Below are positions 50,339 through 64,000 of a stretch of DNA of 64,000 nucleotides, piece after piece. This stretch comes from Oryzias latipes (lineage: Eukaryota; Chordata; Actinopteri; Beloniformes; Adrianichthyidae), in NCBI RefSeq assembly GCF_002234675.1, contig NC_019869.2, positions 26,585,309 through 26,649,308 of the forward strand, in the 5' to 3' direction. The notes under the pieces are model-generated. The model was not told the DNA's origin and searched no databases. It was given only the letters and a program-made list of their open reading frames with translations. Made by a program: the position numbers and the translations under genes. How positions within the stretch are numbered: position 1 is the stretch's first letter; every line of letters begins with the position of its first letter.

Positions 50339-50931
50339 GTGGGGTGGTGGGGTTAAGGTGAGCCAAAGAGCGCGCGTGTGTTTACAGCGAGTTTAAACTC
50401 AAATGAATTTGGACTTTTAATCTGCTTTTCTTGAGTCCAGCTGCAGATTCTGCGGAACTTTAGTGAACATGGCCGTGTGTCAGAACCAAATCCATGGAGA
50501 ACAAAGAAAGGATCTAACAACACTGGACACGTAGTGACGTACGCTGGCGATGTTCCCTGTGCCGTGGACAGTCAGTTTTGGTTTTAGAAAAGCATTGTGG
50601 AAACTGGAATCTGTATAATCAAAGCCTCATTTGGAATCAGCGGTCAGCAGTGACACCTGGTTGTGGGTTTGAATCCAGCACGCTGCCTCTGGACGTTTAC
50701 CTGACCCCCCCATCATGAGTGCCTGGCTGAACTGCTGTCTGATCTGCAGATGTGGTTCTCAGTAAAAGAAGGTTGTTGATTTGAGTTCCGTCTTCATGAC
50801 ACAAAAACAGGTTTAAAGTCCAGTTATGGGAAACGACGACGTGAATGTTTAGGTTTATGCTAAAACTGTGATTTCCTGCATCTCACCGCCCCTCACCAGC
50901 CATCTTTGTCCTCTTCAATCTTTCAGCAGAC

Positions 50932-58704
<7,773 letters not shown>

Positions 58705-59100
58705 AGCCTCGGGCTCCTGCAGCAGCAGCAGCCCCCCCCCCCACAGCTGCTGCTCCTCCTTCACACGCCGCTGGAAGAAACGGGACAGACGGAGCAGAAC
58801 GGCCGGCGGGTCCAACAGGTGTCCGTCTCTGCAGACCGCTTCTCCAAAGCACTTCAAATGTTGCAATAATCCCATTTCCTGCAATAATCTGATTTCCACC
58901 TCTTGCTGGTTGTCACTTCTGCCGCGTTCTGATGTTGTAGTCTGCGGCGTGGAAGGGCGGTCCTGCAGCGCGTCAGCCGCAGTGTGGGACGTAGTTTAGC
59001 GTCAGACCCAGTCTCAACAGAGACTAACTGGTCTTTAGGCAGCAGTGTTCTGGGTCAGGGGGAGTGATGAAGGCCGTTTCCCACAGACTCATCTCAACCT

Positions 59101-59205
59101 CTGCTGGGGGCCGCGGGGCTTCACCCCTGCTGGGGGGGCGTTGGGGCTTCACCCCTGCTGGGGGCCGCGGGGCTTCACCCCTGCTGGGGGCCGCGGGGCT
59201 TCTGG
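59101..59205 (+). repeat. ~27 bp GC-rich tandem repeat in the txlna 3'UTR, ~4 copies
   Basis: The unit CTGCTGGGGGCCGCGGGGCT followed by TCACCCC repeats about four times; the second copy differs (GGGGGGGCGTTGGGG) and the last lacks the TCACCCC end. Confidence 0.85.
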
Positions 59206-59641
59206 CTGAAGTCAGACTCTGGGATTGTCTCCTGGTCCGCAGAAGCTCAGATCAGGTTTTAGCAGAAGAATGTTCCGGCACTTCTATGCAACGCTCGCTT
59301 CCTGCTGTCGTGTGCGGCGGTCTGAAGCACTTTGACGAGAATGTAATTCTGTTTCCCGGTTGGATCTCTGTTGACTTTAAGGGAATGTTTGGCGTCTGCC
59401 ATGATTTTAAAAATGTTCACAGCCGAACGGAAAATAGAGAAACTTCAGATTCTTTTGGACTTTTTTCTCCAACCCTTTCTTTTTTCTTTTTAAACTTTTT
59501 TCTGCTTCTTTGTTAAAATGATGAATACTAAAATTCAAAAGCTAAAGTTCATTTCCTCTGTTGTGCCCCGGTTTATTGGTCTGAAGGAACCAAAGATCCT
59601 CCCCCCGTCTGTTTTTGTCTGCTCCTGGATGTTTCCTGCTG

Positions 59642-59647
59642 AATAAA
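59642..59647 (+). terminator. txlna: Poly(A) signal of txlna
   Basis: AATAAA within GCTGAATAAAACTC, followed by GTGTTG and TTGGGTTCTTTT as GT/T-rich downstream sequence. Confidence 0.65.
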
Positions 59648-60175
59648 ACTCTAATGTGTTGAGGAGACTCTTGGGTTCTTTTACTCACTATGTCAAACAT
59701 TTGATCACCTCTACAAAAAGGATGCAAAACTTAAACGAAATATTGAAAATGAACGAAAAAAATGTATTTTAAAATTGAAGAAACACTGAAAATTAAAATA
59801 AAAAAACAGTAAAACTTATCAAATGGAAAAAAGTATTGAACAACTGCTGTTTTGTTTTTTGAACTCTTTGGTCTTTGGTGGAGGGGGTTCTGTGAGCTCA
59901 TTGGGGGCCGCCCCATTGACTGTAAACGAGAACTGGACTGAGTGACCCCCGCCCCTGGCGTTCCAAACAGGAAGTACCTGCTGGTTCCAGGGAGCCAAAC
60001 TCCCATAGACGTCTATGGAGAAATAAACAGCTGTTACTCAGTCATTCTATTGTGCAGACTTACCCATTCTTGATCCGATACCTTTTTGTCTAAAACGTTT
60101 TATTAATGATCCAGTTTGTTTTCTTTATTGCAAGTTATTGAAGCTATAAACGGACCAATCAGAAGCCTCACTGGT

Positions 60176-60263
60176 GGCGACGTGGCGTGTTTGAGATCAC
60201 CCAGGCAGACTAACCAGCATACACCGCGCACCAGGGTGACCTCAAACACGCCAAGTTATCGCC
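60176..60263. repeat. Inverted repeat, arms 27-30 nt
   Basis: GGCGACGTGGCGTGTTTGAG then ATCACCC (60176-60202) is mirrored by GGGTGACCTCAAACACGCC then AAGTTATCGCC (60234-60263). It differs by one mismatch and one three-base gap, around a 31-base spacer. Confidence 0.8.
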
Positions 60264-61341
60264 TGGCCCGCCTGATAACTACAAAAACTAAATGCATTGT
60301 GGGAAACTGTTTTCTTATAGTTTAAAGGGATGCTAAACAGAAACTGCTGGCGTATTATGTAACTTTCTGTAAATAGTGAATCACTGATGAAAAAATTGAC
60401 AAGATTTATTTTCTACAAATGGTCATTGAAATCAACATCACTCAGATTACTTTATCATTAGAAGTTATTTTATTTGAAATATGTAATTCTTGTTTTCTAC
60501 TGATAATCATTTTGGTTCTAAATGACAGGCCGAAATTATTTTGTTGCATTTATGCAACAAAAAGAAGTCATAAGTACAGGCATCACAAATAATCTGTGTT
60601 TTATTGTTGCCTTTAAAGGTTAACTTTTATTTGAATTTTGTATACTTCTCAAGAAAAAGTGCACAAGCATCACCGCAATGAGCCAGAATCAGCCCGGTGG
60701 CTCTTTTCCCTCCGTTCTCCCCGGACAGATGGTAAAATTTACTAGCTTAAAAGTTAAAAAGAACAATTTGTCACAACGATTGAAAATAACAATGAAAAGG
60801 ATATACAGGAAAATGCAATAAGACTATGATAATTAAAATACCTATTGATAATTTTAAAAATATGCTACATACATTACAAAACAGGCTATATAACAATAAT
60901 AGCCTAGTCCTAGTATCCTGTATGTGGGGTTAACAAAATAAAGTTTACATTTATGTCGACAGTAAATTATTCATCCATCATCCCTACATGTTGATAATAG
61001 CCCTGCAGCATCATGCATGTTAACATGTGTACTATTAAAAAAAAAACCTGTGTTTTATTAATGAAGCCCCTGCAGCATTAAAAGAAAAAAATTATAGTAC
61101 CTACCTGTGAAATGTTCTGCCTTCCTCCTTCATGGACTCATTTCTCTGATTCTGGGAGTTGAAACCCGCACAATGAACTGGCATTTTGCAAAAAATGTGT
61201 TCACATGCATGCAGTGCTGCAGTGACTTGACCTCACCAAGATGGCGGTGCTCTCCTCCTATGTGGAACCCCGTGATGTCTCCTCTAGCGATAGAACTCAA
61301 TGGTCTCAACCCCTTCCTTCTCATGTTCCCAAATAGGAAGT

Positions 61342-61524
61342 ACCATTGCTACCTGATACAGTGGCCACTATGTTGTAACCAGTCGACAGTCCGAGTCGCT
61401 CTGAGTCATTGTATCTATGGCAACCACTGTCACCATTGCCATAGATACGATGACTCGGAGAGAATCGGACCAACCACTGTCGACTGGTTTCAACATGGCG
61501 GCGCTCGTATCAGGTAGCAATGGT
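61342..61524. repeat. Large inverted repeat, arms ~85-90 nt
   Basis: ACCATTGCTACCTGATAC, ACCAGTCGACAGT, GAGTCATTGTATCTATGGCA in the left arm (61342-61424) are mirrored in the right arm (61434-61524), at roughly 80 percent identity with one small gap. The spacer is about ten bases. A related single arm lies at 9355-9435. Confidence 0.8.
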
Positions 61525-62443
61525 GAGGGATGTGGCCTCCTTTCGTGAGAGCCGGAGGTACGGCTTTTCCTATGGGTGATGTCACAACGCCATTCGTCCA
61601 ATGCTTTTACAGTCTGTGGTTCACCTTCATCCCAGACGCCTTTCCCCGCATGCAGCCGACTGGTCTCGTTGACGATCCAGGCGAGGCGCTGGTTTATCCC
61701 AAACACGACCTTTTGTCTAGCCGGCTTTCAAGTGGAAGGGGCGTGGCCTTCCAACAGGCTAAATTTTAAGTGGTTGCTATAGAAACATTGACTCAGATTG
61801 ACTTGGACCTACTGTTTACTGACGATGTCTGGTTCCAACATGGCAGTATCTGTATCACGCAAAAATGTCAACTGTATTGACAATTTTTTAAAACTTTTTA
61901 ACTGTTATTGCCAAAGAAAACGCTGGACACACAAAAAGGACGAAAATGAAAACGTAAAACAGCAGCTGTTGCAAAAAAGTATTTTTAAAATTTGGTAACT
62001 ATGACGGTATTCAGTTTACAAACACAAACAGGTTTCACTTTAAAGCCGTAAATTTACGGAAAAAAAATTGTAACGTAAATTAGGGTTAGTATATTTTATT
62101 CAAATGTAGCCTACGTTTGTTCTCAAAATGTACACTGTGACTCTTGAGGAACATTGAACATTTAAGTGGCCTAGAATGTGACATTTCTTTTCTGTTTGTG
62201 TTTTTAACAAGTCATGAAAACACGAAGCATCAAAGTGTTGGTTCAGATTTCACACAGAAGCTCTTCTGGATTTTCCCTGTGTTTGGTTTTCTGTTCAAAA
62301 TCCTTTTAAAGAAGATAAAAAGTAAAAATATATCAAAAATTAAAGCCATGGAAAATGTTACACGTGACACTCCCGCAGAGAATGATAAAGGTGTGCTGCT
62401 CTTCTCGTCCAGATAGTCGTGTTGGTTGTCATTATTGGTAACG

Positions 62444-62456
62444 CCGCCAGGGGGCG
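62444..62456 (+). promoter_or_regulatory. CTCF-like core upstream of eif3i
   Basis: CCGCCAGGGGGCG carries the CCAGGGGGC core of CTCF sites, with mismatches at the edges of the consensus. It lies 167 bp upstream of the eif3i ATG. Confidence 0.35.
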
Positions 62457-62539
62457 ACGTGTCTACCGGAAGTTCTTTGGTTAGTGACACAAGCATTCCT
62501 TTTCCGGTGCAATTCCAGGGCGCCTGAAAACACGAGAGT

Positions 62540-62557
62540 CCCCCTTTCCTCTTTTCG
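62540..62557 (+). promoter_or_regulatory. eif3i: Pyrimidine tract, possible TOP-type transcription start of eif3i
   Basis: CCCCCTTTCCTCTTTTCG, an almost pure pyrimidine run, lies 54 bp before the ATG. Many translation-factor mRNAs start at such C/T tracts (5' TOP) and are controlled by mTOR through LARP1. That this tract is the cap site is an inference. Confidence 0.35.
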
Positions 62558-62610
62558 TCTGAAGCTAAGTACCTCTTGTCGGACTTACTGGGGCCGTGTG
62601 GCTGACAGAA

Positions 62611-63896
62611 ATGGTCAGTTGTGGCTTTTCTGAAGCTTTGTTGTGTTTCGGCCATGTTTGCTTTGTATTTGGCCTCTGGTTAGCTTAGCTCCGCAGTTAG
62701 CCGGTGTCGTGCTTGCTAGCAGCACTCATGCTGTCGGTGAGGCTGAGAAAGAATAGAAATCATTTTTATTTCTTTAGAATGTTTTTATTTTAGGCCAAAA
62801 TCGGAGGTTTACGCGCTGTAACTGATGATTTTGTACAATTTTAAAAAACTAAAAGATTATAAACTACAAAAAGCACCAATAAATCAAACAATTTACCCTA
62901 AACTGCAATAATTAGACCAAATGTCATGAACTATTAAATATCAATACAAGTTCAGCCAAAATCTCAGAAACTGAACCAATTAATAGTTTTTATTAGAAAA
63001 ATAAGGGTTTCTTGGATTTGTTTTTACTGAAGACCACATTATATCTCCCTGTTGATGACGTCATAGTTAGATTCTGGGACTGAAGGACTTAAATATGTTC
63101 ATGGGTCTGAAAACAAACAAAGGGATGTGACTGTTTTCCTGCAGGCTGGTTGATCAGCTGGCAATTGTTTTTGATTGGTTACTAAAGATATGAAGGTTAA
63201 CCTTTGTGGTGCTGCTGTGCAGACTGTCTAACGCTCAAACTAAAGGTTTTGTGACGTTTCCTGGCAGAAACCCATCCTGCTGCAGGGCCACGAGAGGTCC
63301 ATCACTCAAATCAAGTACAACAGAGAGGGCGACCTGCTCTTCTCTGTAGCTAAAGACACGGTGAGCCCTCACCCCCCGCCACCCCCCCCATCTCCAGGTG
63401 TTTCGGACTCACTGACTTGTGTCCCTGCAGGTTGCAAATGCGTGGTACTCCGTAAACGGCGAGAGGCTCGGCACGTACAACGGACACACGGGGGCGGTAT
63501 GGTGCGTGGACTGCGACTGTATCCTTCCTCCTGTGAGGATGAATGGTGTGCATGCTAACTCCTGAGGCCGCGGGCAGTTTCTTAACACGCCTTCTCAGGG
63601 GACACGAAGAACGTTCTAACAGGATCAGCAGACAACAGCTGCCGGCTGTGGGACTGCGAGACCGGTCCGTAAAATCCAAATGGGTCTGTGGTGTGAGCCA
63701 GTTCTATGAGCTCACATTCAAACAGAACCGTGTCTCCTGCTCACAGGTAAACAGCTGGCGCTGCTCAACACCAGCTCTGCCGTCAGGACATGTGGGTTCG
63801 ACTTCAGCGGGAACATCATCATGTTCTCTACTGACAAGCAGATGGGTTACCAGTGCTACCTGAACTTCTTTGACCTGAGGGACCCACAGCAGATAG
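62611..63896 (+). CDS. eif3i: Eukaryotic translation initiation factor 3 subunit I, first five coding exons
   Basis: eIF3i is a WD40 beta-propeller in the eIF3 complex, which helps the 40S ribosomal subunit recruit mRNA and scan; it sits with eIF3b and eIF3g. Exons: 62611-62613 (only the ATG), 63268-63360, 63431-63518, 63599-63664, 63747-63896. They encode residues 1-133 of about 325. The sequence opens [19 protein letters not shown] and includes [39 protein letters not shown] (a full WD blade end), [11 protein letters not shown] and [10 protein letters not shown]. The match to vertebrate eIF3i is near-complete along this stretch. The ATG lies in a good context (GACAGAAATGG). The gene continues past the right edge; the final ~100 bases look intronic. 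Confidence 0.95.
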
Positions 63897-64000
63897 GTAT
63901 GTGAAGTTAGCAGGAGCCTGGAGTTTGACGTCCCCGTTAGTTTGCTGCGTCTTCATCCCCCTCCACAGTGAAGCTGGATGTTCAGCTTCTGAAAAGCTGC

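Larger units (their letters stand above)
58705..59665 (+). other. txlna: txlna 3' untranslated region
   Basis: This runs from the stop codon to the polyadenylation signal. It contains a C-rich run near 58731-58742 and a GC-rich ~27 bp tandem repeat at 59101-59205, then becomes T-rich. No gene is recognised. Confidence 0.6.
59666..62439. other. Intergenic DNA between txlna and eif3i
   Basis: No exon is recognised, including of CCDC28B, IQCC, DCDC2B or TMEM234, which lie here in human. It holds two inverted-repeat structures (60176-60263, 61342-61524) and A/T-rich DNA. Stretches with TTTCCTATGGGTGATGTCAC (61567) are words of common fish repeats. Confidence 0.5.

Noticed and set aside
50640..50705. 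SINE in txlna intron 1 (GGTTTGAATCCAGC)
   Set aside because: One box B-like word without box A or a SINE tail.
63969..64000. Next eif3i exon after the CCACAG at 63963-63968
   Set aside because: Joined to exon 5 it would read V-KLDVQLL, which does not fit the family's continuation after DPQQI; the acceptor-like word is probably intronic.

Overview
The window is vertebrate nuclear DNA, almost certainly from a ray-finned fish. Three genes have short GT-AG introns of the kind common in compact fish genomes, and the DNA between and inside them is crowded with fish-type transposons: Tc1, pogo-like, hAT-like and piggyBac-like elements, Ty3/Gypsy, LINE pieces and tRNA-derived SINEs. Nothing identifies the species; a percomorph such as a medaka relative is possible, but that is a guess. 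There are no prokaryotic features.

Layout. Bases 1-2053 hold minus-strand LINE remains: the start of an L1-type ORF1, then a broken RT pseudogene with a Myb-like domain and a tRNA-like sequence at its 5' end. About 2,060-37,500 is gene-poor. It contains a dead Gypsy integrase with an LTR, a second LTR copy split by a MITE at a TTAA site, a frameshifted remnant of a fish gene, two facing Tc1 fragments, a 936 bp TA-flanked element, a strongly self-complementary element at 31.3-31.9 kb, and a SINE interrupted by a hAT-like insertion. From 37.5 kb the window is genic, all on the plus strand: kpna6 (importin alpha, 14 exons, 38,103-46,347, with a 2.8 kb 3'UTR), txlna (alpha-taxilin, ten coding exons, 50,932-58,704), and the first five coding exons of eif3i (62,611 to beyond 63,896), which runs off the right edge.

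The gene order KPNA6-TXLNA-EIF3I follows human 1p35, where several small genes lie between TXLNA and EIF3I; none is visible here. The products act in separate housekeeping processes: nuclear import, syntaxin-linked vesicle traffic and translation initiation. They look like a conserved neighbourhood, not a pathway.

Most interesting points: txlna intron 10 is 108 nt, a multiple of three, stop-free, and ends in an alternating TG tract where a pyrimidine tract is expected. Intron 4 of txlna carries a 21 bp minisatellite open in several frames, a 2.1 kb satellite with almost no G on the plus strand and a duplicated block inside it, and a pogo-like element. The 31.3 kb element has nested hairpins. 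A CTCF-type motif lies near each of the three promoters. Two insertions can be dated relative to their hosts from this window alone (MITE into LTR, hAT into SINE).
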